Shown piece by piece: positions 19,058-28,546 of a stretch of 64,000 nucleotides of DNA. Source of the DNA: Desulfarculaceae bacterium (GTDB taxonomy: Bacteria > Desulfobacterota > Desulfarculia > Desulfarculales > Desulfarculaceae); contig JAIPEN010000007.1 of the NCBI GenBank assembly GCA_021737145.1, positions 62,001 to 126,000 of the forward strand, read 5' to 3'. Within the stretch, counting starts at the first letter, position 1; each line of letters starts with the position of its first letter. The translations under genes were made by a program, and so were the position numbers. The notes below the pieces were generated by a model that made no database searches, was not told where the DNA came from, and saw only the letters and a program-made list of their open reading frames with translations.

Positions 19058-19615
19058 ATGGCCGCATCTGAAAGCAGCCAAGAGAACCAAGGGAGGGGCT
19101 TGCCAATCACCTCTGGCCCGGCGGCCAACCGCGATAGTTACGTCAGCTTTCGTCTGGACCGGGAGTTGTTCGCCTTGCCCCTGGATCGGGTGGAGCGGGC
19201 CCTGCGCATGGTCGCCCCGGTGCCCCTGCCCGAAGCTCCGCCCTGGATCGCCGGGGTGATCAACATGCACGGTCAGGTGTTGCCTGTATTGGACCTGGGG
19301 CAGCTGTTCGGCCGCCCGCCCCGCCCGCCCCATCCCGACCAGCGGCTTTTGGTGGTGTCCCAAGCGCCCCGCGTGGTGGCCCTGCAGGTAGACGCGGTGG
19401 AGAGCGTGGTGGAGGCCACGCCCGGAGAGTTGGAGCCGCCCTCGGGACACCTTGCCGGCTCGCGGGTGCTGGCCGGGGTTTTCGAGCACCGCGAGGAGCT
19501 GGTGCTGTTGGTGGACCCGGACCGGCTGGCCCCGGCTGATTGGCAGAACCGGGAAGACCTGTGGCAAAAGCTGGAGGAGCAGGCCGCCCGCCTGTTGGCG
19601 GAGAGCGATGAATAG
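19058..19615 (+). CDS. CheW-like coupling protein (WspB-like)
   Basis: A 185-residue CheW-domain protein. The pattern YVSFRLDRELFALPLDRVER, then PWIAGVINMHGQVLPVLDLG and RLLVVSQAPRVVALQVDAVE, is the SH3-like fold that bridges receptors and CheA. It has a 25-residue N-terminal tail and a C-terminal helical extension (REDLWQKLEEQAARLLAESD). It is the first gene of a seven-gene set whose components match the Pseudomonas Wsp system, though the gene order differs. The CheR gene overlaps its end by 8 bases, implying translational coupling. By position it matches WspB; a second CheW lies two genes downstream. Confidence 0.9.
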   Translation: MAASESSQENQGRGLPITSGPAANRDSYVSFRLDRELFALPLDRVERALRMVAPVPLPEAPPWIAGVINMHGQVLPVLDLGQLFGRPPRPPHPDQRLLVVSQAPRVVALQVDAVESVVEATPGELEPPSGHLAGSRVLAGVFEHREELVLLVDPDRLAPADWQNREDLWQKLEEQAARLLAESDE

Positions 19616-21098
19616 GTCCTCGGCAGGTGTCGCCCTTAGCCAAGGCGAGTTCGTGCTGTTCCACGACCTGGTGCTGGCGCGCACGGGCATGCACTTCTCC
19701 TCCCGCCGCCAAGGTGAGATGGCCCGCCACCTGCGCCTGGTGGCCGAGGAGGAAGGCTTCGAGAACCTGCTCCAGCTCTACCAGCGGCTGGCCGAATCCC
19801 GCACTGACAGCCCCCTGTGGGACCGCGTGATCAGCGGCCTGACCGTGGGTGAGACCTACTTCATGCGCGATAGCGCCCAGTTCGCGGCCCTGCGCCAACA
19901 CATCCTGCCCGAGATAATCCGCCGCCGCCAAAAAGAGCGCCGCTTGCGCATATGGAGCGCCGGCTGCGCTTCGGGCGAGGAGCCTTACTCCTTGGCCATG
20001 CTGCTCAGCGAGCTCATCCCCGACTGGGAACTATGGTCGGTACTCATCCTGGGAACCGACATCAACAAGCAATCTTTGGCCCGGGCCCGCCAGGGGACCT
20101 ACAAGAAATGGTCATTCCGCCAGTGCGGCCCCGAGGTGACCAGGCGCTATTTCAATTCTCAGGGCCAGCTCTTCCAGATCAAGCCCGAGGCCGCCCGCCG
20201 GGTCTCTTTCGCCTATCTCAACCTGGCCGAGGACACCTATCCCTCGCTTATGACCAACACCTGCGCCATGGACCTGATCCTGTGCCGCAACGTGGCCATC
20301 TACCTGCCCGAGGAGCAGGTGCGCAAGATGGTTAAGCGCTTCACCGGGTGCCTGGCCCAGGATGGCTGGCTGTTGGTGGCCGCCACCGAGACCGATCCCA
20401 GGGGGTTCCCCGGCTTGGCCACCCGCGCATTTGACTCGGTGACTGCCTATCAGTTGCAGGCCCCGGGCGACAAGGCCCCTGCGGAAACCGCGCTCCCGGT
20501 GTCATGCGAGCCCCCGGCCGCCGCCGTGGCCGTGTACCAAGCCCCTAGGCCGCTCCCTGCCGCGCCGCCGGCCCGGCCCCAGCCCAAGCCGACTCTTCCC
20601 ACGGGCCCCGAGCTGCTTGCCCAGGCCCGCCGCATGCTGGAGCGGGACCAGCTCCAATCGGCCCGTTGCCTACTGGAGCAGGTGCGCAGACATGGCGCAT
20701 CCACGGCCAACCTTTGGCTCAAGGGAGCCCGCCGCCTGGCCAACCAAGGCAGGTTGTCCGAGGCGAGGCACTGGTGCGACCAGGCCTTGCAGGCCGATCC
20801 CCTGCTGCCCGAGGCCCATCACTGCCGGGCGCTGATCGCCCTGGAGGAGGGCGAGGCGGAGCTGGCCGGGGACCACCTGCGCAAGGCGCTGTACCTGGAG
20901 CCTAACCACCTGGCGGCGCATTTTTCCTTGGCCACCCTCTACCGCAGGCTGGGCCAAAACCAAAAGGCCCTGCTACACGGCCGCCAGGCCATCCGCCTGG
21001 CCTCCAGCCTGCCCGCGGACCAGAAGGTGCCCGAGGCCGACGGCCTGTCCGCCGGGCGCATCGTGACCATGTTGCAGGTCCTTTTGGAAGCGGCCTGA
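19608..21098 (+). CDS. CheR methyltransferase with C-terminal TPR repeats (WspC-like)
   Basis: A 496-residue protein. Residues 1-280 are CheR: an N-terminal helical domain, then the SAM-binding core with RIWSAGCASGEEPYSLAM and ILGTDINKQSLARARQGTY, and DLILCRNVAIYLP. It methylates glutamates on the MCP of the operon. After a Pro/Ala linker (about 290-330), residues 335-480 hold TPR-like helices (ARMLERDQLQSARCLLEQV, ARHWCDQALQADPLLPEAHH, LRKALYLEPNHLAAHFSLA). The CheR-TPR architecture is the hallmark of WspC-type enzymes. The ATG at 19608 overlaps the CheW stop; a longer upstream start would overlap CheW heavily and is rejected. Confidence 0.93.
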   Translation: MNRSSAGVALSQGEFVLFHDLVLARTGMHFSSRRQGEMARHLRLVAEEEGFENLLQLYQRLAESRTDSPLWDRVISGLTVGETYFMRDSAQFAALRQHILPEIIRRRQKERRLRIWSAGCASGEEPYSLAMLLSELIPDWELWSVLILGTDINKQSLARARQGTYKKWSFRQCGPEVTRRYFNSQGQLFQIKPEAARRVSFAYLNLAEDTYPSLMTNTCAMDLILCRNVAIYLPEEQVRKMVKRFTGCLAQDGWLLVAATETDPRGFPGLATRAFDSVTAYQLQAPGDKAPAETALPVSCEPPAAAVAVYQAPRPLPAAPPARPQPKPTLPTGPELLAQARRMLERDQLQSARCLLEQVRRHGASTANLWLKGARRLANQGRLSEARHWCDQALQADPLLPEAHHCRALIALEEGEAELAGDHLRKALYLEPNHLAAHFSLATLYRRLGQNQKALLHGRQAIRLASSLPADQKVPEADGLSAGRIVTMLQVLLEAA

Positions 21099-21122
21099 GC
21101 CGAATAATGGGAGAACGCATCC

Positions 21123-21680
21123 ATGAGCCCAGAGAGCACGGCCAAACTCAACGCTAGCCAGCAGCAGATGCTGGAACGGCGGGCCCGCGAACTGGCCCGG
21201 CGCATAGGGCGCGAACAGGAGGAGGTGTGGGACCTGGCCATGGTCACCTTCGGCCAGGGTCGGGAACGCTACGGGGTGGAGTTGCCTTTCCTCAGGGAGG
21301 TGCAGCCGCTCAAGGGCCTTAACTGGTCGCCGGTGCCCTGCACCCCGCCGTTCATCGTGGGTGTGGTCAACCTGCGGGGACGCCTCTACTCGGTGATGGA
21401 CCTGTCCAGTTTTTTGGGGGCGGGAACCGCCGAGGTGGGCGAGCACGCCCACGTGCTTTTGGTGGGCGGAGGGCGCCTGCCCGGCGGCGGGCAGATGGAG
21501 CTCGGGCTGTTGTCCGAAGACCTGCCCCGAATTCGCCGCATTTCCCGCCAGAACCTGCGGGAGCCTCGGGACACGGTGTCGCCGGAGGCCGAAAAATATT
21601 TTCAGGGCGTCACCAAGGACATGGTGGCCCTTTTGGAGATAGATAGCTTGCTTTCTGACCCGGCTATCATCGTGGGTTGA
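21123..21680 (+). CDS. Second CheW-like protein (WspD-like)
   Basis: A 185-residue protein with a CheW domain from about residue 35: VTFGQGRERYGVELPFLREV, then PPFIVGVVNLRGRLYSVMDL and a C-terminal strand region ending DMVALLEIDSLLSDP. The N-terminal helix (residues 1-35) is rich in Arg/Glu (ERRARELARRIGREQEE). Two different CheW proteins in one operon match WspB and WspD. The gene starts 24 bases after the CheR-TPR stop with a GGGAG site. Confidence 0.9.
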   Translation: MSPESTAKLNASQQQMLERRARELARRIGREQEEVWDLAMVTFGQGRERYGVELPFLREVQPLKGLNWSPVPCTPPFIVGVVNLRGRLYSVMDLSSFLGAGTAEVGEHAHVLLVGGGRLPGGGQMELGLLSEDLPRIRRISRQNLREPRDTVSPEAEKYFQGVTKDMVALLEIDSLLSDPAIIVG

Positions 21681-21856
21681 GCCGACGGTGGCTGGAGTCC
21701 ACCGCGGGGAGCAGTTGAAAAAAGGGTGGATATAGAGCCATGCCCTCCACGCAGCCGCAAAAAATCACCTCCTCTCACTGGTGGAAAAGTATCGCGTCGA
21801 TTGGGACATACAAGTTTCAGGCGCATTCAATGAACGCACAATAAGGGATGTTTCCC

Positions 21857-23638
21857 ATGCTTGAAAACATCAGCCCAAAGACCAAGCTTTACGTGACTAT
21901 TTTGATCATAGCCCTGGTCATTGCCGGCCTGTTCACCATCGGCAAGGTTGGATTCGACACCTTGACGGGGCTCAGGGCCTACGTAAACGGGGAGAGCCTG
22001 TGGGCCAAGGGGCAAAGGGACGCCACTTACAATTTGCGCCGCTATGCCGTCACCAGGGAAAAAGAGTATTACACCCGGTTCCTGAAGAAACTCAACGTCA
22101 CCTTTGGGTTCAAAAAGGCCCGCCAGGAATTGGAAAAGCCCGATCCGGACATGCGGGTGGTGCGTCAGGGGTTTGCCGAAGGAGGCATTCATCCGGATGA
22201 CATGGCGGTCATGGCCTGGCTTTATAAACGATTCCGCAACCTCGATCTAATGGACAAGGCAATAAAAACCTGGGGCCACGCTGACAGTCTGATTGTGCAA
22301 TTACATAAAATGGGCGCGGGGCTGGAAAGCCGAATATCCAAGGGGGACGTAACCCCGAAATACCTGGAAAAGTTCAACGCCGCGCTCAGCACCCTGGAAA
22401 ATAAGGTCAATGTCGCCGAGGAGAGCTTTTCCTCCACAATCGGCGAGGCATGCAGGTGGGCTGCCAACCTCCTGCTGACTGTGATGATCGTTTTCACCAT
22501 CATGGGTGGCGCCATATGTCTGACTCTGCTTTTGTTCGTGGGCAGGATCATCACCAAAATGCGCCAATATGGCGAAGACCTGGCCGAGAAGGCCGCCGCC
22601 GAGAAGGCCGCCCTGGAAAAGCTGGGCCAGAAGATGGAACAGGAACAGGCCACCAAGGCGTACCTGGAAGAGACGATTCGCGAGTACGTGGCCTTTGTGG
22701 AAAAAGTGGGGGCCGGCGACCTGACCGGCCAGGTTAATCCGCCCCGGGAGGATGACGAGCTGAGCACCCTGGGCACCAACCTCAACAGCATGACCGCCAG
22801 CCTGCGGGCTCTGGCGGGCCCGATGCGCGAGGCCACGGGCAACCTGAATTCCATGTCCAGCGAGTTGGTGGCCTCGGCCTCCCAGCAGGCGGCGGTGTCC
22901 AGCGAGCAAGCCGCCGCGGTGAGCCAGACCACCACCACCGTTGCCGAGGTGCGCCAGACCGCCGAGCAGTCGGCCCGGCGGGTGGATGCGGTGGCCGAGC
23001 AGGCCCAGGAATCCATGCGCCTGGCCGGGGAGGGCCTCAAGGCGGTGGACAGCACCGTTGAGGGCATGAACCAGATCAAGGAGCAGGTGGTGGTGATCGC
23101 CGAGAGCATCCTCGGCCTGAGCGAGCAGACCCAGCAGATCGGCGAGATCATCTCCACGGTCAACGACATCGCCGACCAGAGCAACCTGCTGGCTCTCAAC
23201 GCTTCCATCGAGGCGGGCAAGGGCTTCGCGGTGGTGGCCGACGAGGTGCGGGCCCTGGCCGAGCAGTCACGCCAGGCCACCGAGCAGGTGCGCGAGATCC
23301 TGGGCGAGATCCAGAAGGCGGCCAATACCGCGGTGATGGTCACCGAGGAGGGCAGCAAGCGGGCCGAGCTGGGGGTGGAACTGACCCAGCAGACGGGCGA
23401 GACCATCGCCAACATCAACCAGCGTGCCTCCCAGGTGGCCCAGACCGCCCAGCAGATCGCCGCCTCCACCAAGGAGCAGGTGGCGGGCATGGAGCAGATG
23501 GTGTCGGCCATGGAGAGCATAGACCAGGCCACCGAGCAGAACCAGGCCGGCACCCGGCAGGTGGAGGAGGCCGCGGCCAACCTGAACGCCTTGGCCGCCC
23601 AGCTCAACTCCCTGGTGGAAAAGTACAGGGTGGGCTGA
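21857..23638 (+). CDS. Methyl-accepting chemotaxis protein (WspA-like) with shortened hairpin tip
   Basis: A 593-residue membrane chemoreceptor. TM1 lies at about 10-30, a helical periplasmic domain at 31-195, TM2 at about 196-220, a HAMP-like coil to about 290, and the cytoplasmic signalling domain to the C-terminus. The tip segment reads NLLALNASIEAGKGFAVVAD. Typical receptors have EAARAGEQGRGF between the two arms, so six residues including the hairpin turn are missing (around 23210). The ATG at 21857 has AGGG at good spacing; an in-frame ATG at 21848 is alternative. It should signal through the two CheW proteins to the hybrid CheA. Confidence 0.92.
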   Translation: MLENISPKTKLYVTILIIALVIAGLFTIGKVGFDTLTGLRAYVNGESLWAKGQRDATYNLRRYAVTREKEYYTRFLKKLNVTFGFKKARQELEKPDPDMRVVRQGFAEGGIHPDDMAVMAWLYKRFRNLDLMDKAIKTWGHADSLIVQLHKMGAGLESRISKGDVTPKYLEKFNAALSTLENKVNVAEESFSSTIGEACRWAANLLLTVMIVFTIMGGAICLTLLLFVGRIITKMRQYGEDLAEKAAAEKAALEKLGQKMEQEQATKAYLEETIREYVAFVEKVGAGDLTGQVNPPREDDELSTLGTNLNSMTASLRALAGPMREATGNLNSMSSELVASASQQAAVSSEQAAAVSQTTTTVAEVRQTAEQSARRVDAVAEQAQESMRLAGEGLKAVDSTVEGMNQIKEQVVVIAESILGLSEQTQQIGEIISTVNDIADQSNLLALNASIEAGKGFAVVADEVRALAEQSRQATEQVREILGEIQKAANTAVMVTEEGSKRAELGVELTQQTGETIANINQRASQVAQTAQQIAASTKEQVAGMEQMVSAMESIDQATEQNQAGTRQVEEAAANLNALAAQLNSLVEKYRVG

Positions 23639-23683
23639 GCCGGTGCGCATGCAACCGCATAGGACAGGGCCGGGAGGGATGAA

Positions 23684-25975
23684 ATGAGCTCCGACGACGA
23701 CTTCCGCCGCCAGCTCATGGAAACCTTCCAGGCGGAGCTTCAGGAGCACATCGGGGTGCTCACCGACGGCTGCCTGGCCCTGGAGAAGGACCCATCCTCC
23801 GAGGAGATCGGGCGCCTCATCGAGGGCATGTTCCGCGCGGCCCACAGCCTCAAGGGCGCAGCCCGGGCGGTGGAGCTGGAAGACCTTGGCTTGATGGCCC
23901 ATCGCATGGAGGACGTGTTCAGCGCCATCCGGCGGGGAGAGATGGGATTCTCCCCCGAACTGGGCGACCTCTGCCTGCATACGTTGGATTTTTTGAACCA
24001 GGCCGCCCAGGCCCACCAGAAGGGCGCTCCCCTTGCCCCCGGCGCATTGCGCGCCTTGCTCAAAGAGCTGGAGGCCGCGGCCCAGGGATCTCCCTTCACC
24101 CTGCCCGGAGGCCCGGCTCCCGCCGCCACGGAGCAACCAGAGGCCGCCAGGCCGCAGGCGCCGGAGAAGGCCCCCGGGCCGCGGACCGGAACCCCGCCGG
24201 ACGAAACCGCCTCCGAAACCACGCCCGAAGCGGCGCCCGCCGGCGGAACCATCCGGGTCAATGTGGACAAGCTCGACGCCTTGATGGATGGCATGGTGGA
24301 GTTGCTGGTGGCACGCATGCGCCCGGCCCACCGTCTCAAGGAGCTGAGCCAGATGCGCAATAAGCTGGCCGCCTGGGAAACCGGCTGGCGTCAGATGCGG
24401 GCCACGGTGAATCAAATCCGCCGCCGGGAGACCGGGGACCCCCAGTTCATGTCCCTGGTCAACTATCTTATGGAAAGCGAGCGCGACCTCCGGGAGCTAA
24501 ACGACGCGGCCGGGCGCATTGCCCGGGGCATGGCCGCCGACAATCGCCAACTGGTGCTTCTCACCGATGAGATGCAGATGGGGGTGCACCGGGTTCGCAT
24601 GCTGCCCCTGTCAAACCTCTTTTCCCTGTTCCCCCGCATGGTGCGCGACCTCGCCCGGGACGCGGGCAAGCAGGTGGAGCTGGTGGTGCGGGGCCAGGAC
24701 ACCGAGGTGGACCGGCAGGTGCTGGAGGCCATGAAGGCTCCACTGACCCACCTGCTGCGCAACGCGGTGGACCACGGCATAGAGACCCCGGCCCAGCGGG
24801 TGGCTGCGGGCAAGCCCTCGCAGGGCACGGTTATCCTCAGCGCGTCGCAGCGCGGGGGCATGGTGGTGCTGGAGGTAAGCGATGACGGAGCGGGCATAGA
24901 TCCTGACCAGGTGCGCCGGGCGGTGGCCGCGGGGGGTATTGCGCCAGAGGGCGAGGAGGACGCCCACGAAATTCACCAAGTGCTGTTCCGCTCGGGTTTC
25001 AGCACCAAGGACCAGGTGAGCCAATTGTCGGGCCGGGGGGTGGGACTGGACGTGGTCAAGGCCGAAGTGGAGAGCTTGCAGGGAAGGGTGACCGTGGACT
25101 CGACCCATGGCAAGGGCGCCAGTTTCACCATGCTCCTGCCATTGACCATGGCCACCACCAACACCCTGCTGCTCAAAGCGGCCGGCGTCACCGTGGCTGT
25201 CCCGGCCACGGCGGTGGAGCGCATACACCATATCCCCCAGGAAAAGGTGGGAAGCGTGGAGGGGCGCTCGGTGGCCGAGTTGGGCGGACGCGCGGTGCCC
25301 TTGGTCTCCCTGGCCGGGGTGCTGGGCCTGAATGGCGATGCCAGGCCGGCCGGCGACAGCCTGCTTGTGGTGGTGATGGGGCTGGCCGAGCGGCGCTGCG
25401 CCTTCATGGTGGACGCCCTCCGAGGCATCCAGGAGGTGGTGGTCAAGAACCTGGGCCGCCAGCTCAAGAGCGTGCCCAACGTGGAGGGCGCGGCGATATT
25501 GGGCAGCGGCGAGGTGATCATGGTGCTCAACGTGGTGGACCTGTTGGCCCTCTCGCGCCAGGAAGCGGCCCTCAAGGCCTCCGCCCCTGCCCGCGCCTCC
25601 CAGGCGGCCGCGTCGCTGATTCTGGTGGTGGACGATTCCATCACCACCCGCACCCTGGAAAGGAACATCCTGGAGACCGCGGGCTACCGGGTGGAGGTGG
25701 CCAGCGACGGCGAGGAAGCCTGGGCCCAGGTGCAAAGAGGCGGCTTCGACCTGGTGGTGAGCGATGTGGACATGCCCCGCTTGGACGGTTTCGGTCTCAG
25801 CGAGCGGCTCAAGGGAGACCAACGCTTCCGGGACATTCCGGTGGTGCTGGTCACCTCCCTGGACTCGGAGGAGGACAAGCTGCGAGGCATGCAGAGCGGG
25901 GCTGACGCATACATAACCAAGGGCGAGTTCGACCAAGGGCATCTGCTGGGTACCATCGAAAGGCTCATCGGGTAA
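23684..25975 (+). CDS. Hybrid CheA histidine kinase with C-terminal receiver (WspE-like)
   Basis: A 763-residue CheA-REC hybrid. The HPt domain has phospho-His54 in RAAHSLKGAARAVELE. An Ala/Pro-rich linker follows (about 130-190), then dimerisation and ATPase domains with HLLRNAVDHGIE (N box), SDDGAGID (G1) and RGVGLDVVKAEV (G2), and a CheW-like domain at about 490-620. The C-terminal receiver (about 640-763) has ILVVDDSITTRTLERN and the phospho-Asp in VVSDVDMPRLDG, with lysine in YITKGEF. No separate P2 CheY-binding domain is evident. This is the WspE architecture, expected to phosphorylate the REC-GGDEF protein two genes downstream. A GGGAGGGA site precedes the ATG. Confidence 0.95.
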   Translation: MSSDDDFRRQLMETFQAELQEHIGVLTDGCLALEKDPSSEEIGRLIEGMFRAAHSLKGAARAVELEDLGLMAHRMEDVFSAIRRGEMGFSPELGDLCLHTLDFLNQAAQAHQKGAPLAPGALRALLKELEAAAQGSPFTLPGGPAPAATEQPEAARPQAPEKAPGPRTGTPPDETASETTPEAAPAGGTIRVNVDKLDALMDGMVELLVARMRPAHRLKELSQMRNKLAAWETGWRQMRATVNQIRRRETGDPQFMSLVNYLMESERDLRELNDAAGRIARGMAADNRQLVLLTDEMQMGVHRVRMLPLSNLFSLFPRMVRDLARDAGKQVELVVRGQDTEVDRQVLEAMKAPLTHLLRNAVDHGIETPAQRVAAGKPSQGTVILSASQRGGMVVLEVSDDGAGIDPDQVRRAVAAGGIAPEGEEDAHEIHQVLFRSGFSTKDQVSQLSGRGVGLDVVKAEVESLQGRVTVDSTHGKGASFTMLLPLTMATTNTLLLKAAGVTVAVPATAVERIHHIPQEKVGSVEGRSVAELGGRAVPLVSLAGVLGLNGDARPAGDSLLVVVMGLAERRCAFMVDALRGIQEVVVKNLGRQLKSVPNVEGAAILGSGEVIMVLNVVDLLALSRQEAALKASAPARASQAAASLILVVDDSITTRTLERNILETAGYRVEVASDGEEAWAQVQRGGFDLVVSDVDMPRLDGFGLSERLKGDQRFRDIPVVLVTSLDSEEDKLRGMQSGADAYITKGEFDQGHLLGTIERLIG

Positions 25976-25982
25976 AGAAACG

Positions 25983-27050
25983 ATGATCAGAACGCTCATA
26001 GTTGACGATTCGGCCACCCAGCGCCAGCTTCTGCGCCAGGTGCTGGCCGACGAGCCGGAGTTCAAGGTGGTGGGCGAGGCGGCTGATGGCCTGGAAGCGG
26101 TGGAGATGTGCCTCAGCCTGGAGCCGGACTTGGTGACCATGGACATCCAAATGCCGCGCATGAACGGCTATGAGGCCATCCAGCGCATCATGTCCGAGTC
26201 GCCCAGGCCCATCGTTGTGCTCACCAGCTCCATGAGCGACCGCGAACTGGGCATCAGCTTCAAGGCTTTGGAGCATGGGGCCTTGATGGTCCTGGGCAAG
26301 CCCACCAACCTTTCCGGTCCGGCCGGGGAGCTACAGCGGCTGCGGGACCAGCTCAAGGCCATGGCCGGGGTGAGGGTGGTGGGCCGCCGCCGAGACCCAA
26401 ACCGGCCCCGCTCCGCTTCGCCGCCCCGCGCGCCGATCGCCACGGCACGGCCCCGCTCTCCGGTTGGGCTTATCTGCCTGGGCGCATCCACTGGCGGCCC
26501 CCCGGCCCTGCAAACCATATTGCGGGGGCTCGATCCGGAAAAAACTCCGCCCATCGCGGTGGTGCAGCACATCAATCCAGGCTTTGTGCAGAGCCTGGCC
26601 TCCTGGCTTGGCGACACCACCGGTTTCCAGGTGAAGCCGGCCACGGCCGGAGAGCGCTTGCTGCCCGGCAAGGTGCTTCTGGCCCCGGAGGGCAAGCACC
26701 TGGTGGTGGCGCGAGCGGGGAGGGCCGACCTGATGGCCGGAGCGGCGGTGAACGGCCACTGCCCGTCGGTGACCGCCCTGTTCCGCTCGGCCGCGACGGC
26801 CTATGGCCAGGCGGCTGTGGGGGTGCTGCTCACCGGCATGGGCCGCGACGGAGCTCAGGGGCTCTATGAGATGCGTCAATCCGGGGCCAGAACCATCGCC
26901 CAGGACAAGCAGAGCAGCGTGGTCTGGGGAATGCCCGGCGAGGCGGTCGCCCTGGGCGCGGCTGCCGATGTGCTGCCCCTGTCCTCGGTGGCCCCACGGC
27001 TCAGGGCGCTGTGCACACTGGGTAAAAGCGCCTTTAGGAACAAGGACTGA
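25983..27050 (+). CDS. cheB: CheB methylesterase/response regulator (WspF-like)
   Basis: A 355-residue CheB. The receiver (1-120) has VDDSATQRQL and phospho-Asp in MDIQMPRMNG. After an Arg/Pro-rich linker, the esterase domain (about 160-350) keeps the catalytic triad: Ser in GASTGGPPAL, His in QHINPGF, Asp in GMGRDGAQG. It removes methyl groups from the operon's MCP and so resets its signalling. It lies 7 bases after the CheA stop. Confidence 0.95.
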   Translation: MIRTLIVDDSATQRQLLRQVLADEPEFKVVGEAADGLEAVEMCLSLEPDLVTMDIQMPRMNGYEAIQRIMSESPRPIVVLTSSMSDRELGISFKALEHGALMVLGKPTNLSGPAGELQRLRDQLKAMAGVRVVGRRRDPNRPRSASPPRAPIATARPRSPVGLICLGASTGGPPALQTILRGLDPEKTPPIAVVQHINPGFVQSLASWLGDTTGFQVKPATAGERLLPGKVLLAPEGKHLVVARAGRADLMAGAAVNGHCPSVTALFRSAATAYGQAAVGVLLTGMGRDGAQGLYEMRQSGARTIAQDKQSSVVWGMPGEAVALGAAADVLPLSSVAPRLRALCTLGKSAFRNKD

Positions 27051-27073
27051 AACAAGTAAACGGGACTATCACC

Positions 27074-28102
27074 ATGAACACTGCCCCCAACGACAACAAC
27101 CAACAGCCGGCTGAAAAGATCCTGTGCGTGGAGGACAGCCCCACCCAGGCGGCCCAGATCAAACACATCCTGGCCAGCGAAGGCTACCGGGTCGAGGTGG
27201 CGGTCAACGGCTACGAATCGCTGTCCATGGCCCGCGAGATCAATCCTGATTTGGTGGTGCTGGACATCATGCTGCCCGACATCGACGGCTACAGCGTCTG
27301 CCGCAAGCTTCGCTCCCAATCCACGTCCTACATGCCCATTATGATGCTCAGCGCCCGCCAGGAAGTGGAGGACCGCCTTGACGGTTTGGATGTGGGTGCG
27401 GACGACTATTTGCCCAAGCCCTTCGACGCTCGTGAGTTTATAGCCCGGGTGAAGTCTTTGCTGAGAATCAAGCGGCTCAACGACGACTTGAGCGACCGGC
27501 TCAGCGAAGCCAAGGAGTCGTTCAATGTCTGGCGCCAGGTGGCGGTGACCGACCATCTGACCGGGCTTTACAACCGCTACTATCTGCAGAAGATGCTGCA
27601 AGAGGAAATATCCGTTGCCAGCCGTTACGGCACTCCCCTGGCCTGCATCATGCTGGACATCGACCACTTCCGCGACTTCAACAACACCCACGGACACCTG
27701 GTGGGCGACGAGGTGCTCAGGGGGCTGGCGCGAATCCTGGGCAAGGATTCGCGGGATTCCGACGTGATCGCCCGCTACGGCGGCGAAGAGTTCGTGCTGC
27801 TGCTGCCCATGACCGACCTGGAGGCCGCCGCCAGCAAGGCGAGCCGCCTTTGCGCCGAGGTTTGCGCCACTCCCCTGGCCAGCGAGGCGGGCAACCTTCA
27901 CGTGACCATCAGTCTGGGAGTGGCTTCGCTGCCTGACGAAGACATATCCACCCCGCTCAAGCTCATCGCCAAGGCCGACCGGGCCCTGTACCTGGCCAAG
28001 GAGGCCGGGCGAAACCGGGTGGTGATCTTGGGGGCCGGAGACAGCGAACCCCGGGAGTTCCCCTGCCAAGGGGAGGGGGGCGCATGCGCTCGGCTGAAAT
28101 GA
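27074..28102 (+). CDS. REC-GGDEF diguanylate cyclase response regulator (WspR-like)
   Basis: A 342-residue output protein. The N-terminal receiver has phospho-Asp64 in VVLDIMLPDIDG and Lys in LPKPFD. The GGDEF domain has the active-site motif GGEEF at 236-240 (an active variant in known cyclases). The inhibitory-site motif RDSD at 227-230 lies exactly five residues upstream, so product feedback by cyclic-di-GMP is expected. DHLTGLYNRYYL and LDIDHFRDFNNTHGH complete the catalytic core. Phosphorylation by the operon's CheA hybrid should switch on cyclic-di-GMP synthesis, which in Wsp systems promotes surface attachment. Confidence 0.95.
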   Translation: MNTAPNDNNQQPAEKILCVEDSPTQAAQIKHILASEGYRVEVAVNGYESLSMAREINPDLVVLDIMLPDIDGYSVCRKLRSQSTSYMPIMMLSARQEVEDRLDGLDVGADDYLPKPFDAREFIARVKSLLRIKRLNDDLSDRLSEAKESFNVWRQVAVTDHLTGLYNRYYLQKMLQEEISVASRYGTPLACIMLDIDHFRDFNNTHGHLVGDEVLRGLARILGKDSRDSDVIARYGGEEFVLLLPMTDLEAAASKASRLCAEVCATPLASEAGNLHVTISLGVASLPDEDISTPLKLIAKADRALYLAKEAGRNRVVILGAGDSEPREFPCQGEGGACARLK

Positions 28103-28115
28103 AGGGAAGCCTGCC

Positions 28116-28538
28116 ATGATAAAGGTGCTGGTGGTGGATGACTCGGTGACAACCCGGGAGTTGCTGGTCCATATCCTGGGCCAGGATCCGGAAGTGGAGG
28201 TCGTGGGGCAGGCATCGGACGGGGCCCGGGCCGTGGAAATGGCCGGGCGGCTCAAGCCCGATGTAATCACCATGGATGTGGTTATGCCGGACATGGACGG
28301 GGTGGAAGCGACCAGGCGCATTATGGCCTCTCAACCCGCGCGCATAGTGATGGTTACCGCCCACGCGGACTCCAGCGAGCCGGCGGTGGCTTTCGAGGCG
28401 CTCAAGGCTGGCGCTTTGGAGGTGGTGGCCAAGCCCGGCGAGCCCGGCCGCGACCATGATTGGGAGAGCCGCCTGGTGGATACAATAAAAGCAATAGCCG
28501 GATTGCCGATGGTCAACATGGCCGCCGGGAAGTTTTAG
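28116..28538 (+). CDS. Stand-alone receiver-domain protein
   Basis: A 140-residue single receiver with VLVVDDSVTTREL, phospho-Asp in TMDVVMPDMDG and Lys in VAKPGEPG. Its sequence resembles the N-terminal domain of CheB (ATRRIMASQPARIVMVTAHA; ALKAGALEVVAKP) but the esterase domain is absent and the protein ends just after the receiver. It starts 13 bases after the cyclase stop. It may act as a phosphate sink or as an output for the kinase encoded next. It has no counterpart in the classical Wsp operon. Confidence 0.9.
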   Translation: MIKVLVVDDSVTTRELLVHILGQDPEVEVVGQASDGARAVEMAGRLKPDVITMDVVMPDMDGVEATRRIMASQPARIVMVTAHADSSEPAVAFEALKAGALEVVAKPGEPGRDHDWESRLVDTIKAIAGLPMVNMAAGKF

Positions 28539-28546
28539 TAAAGCTG

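Noticed and set aside
19452-19607. Upstream start for the CheR-TPR gene
   Set aside because: It would overlap the CheW gene by more than 160 bases; the ATG at 19608 gives a normal CheR N-terminus and the usual short overlap.
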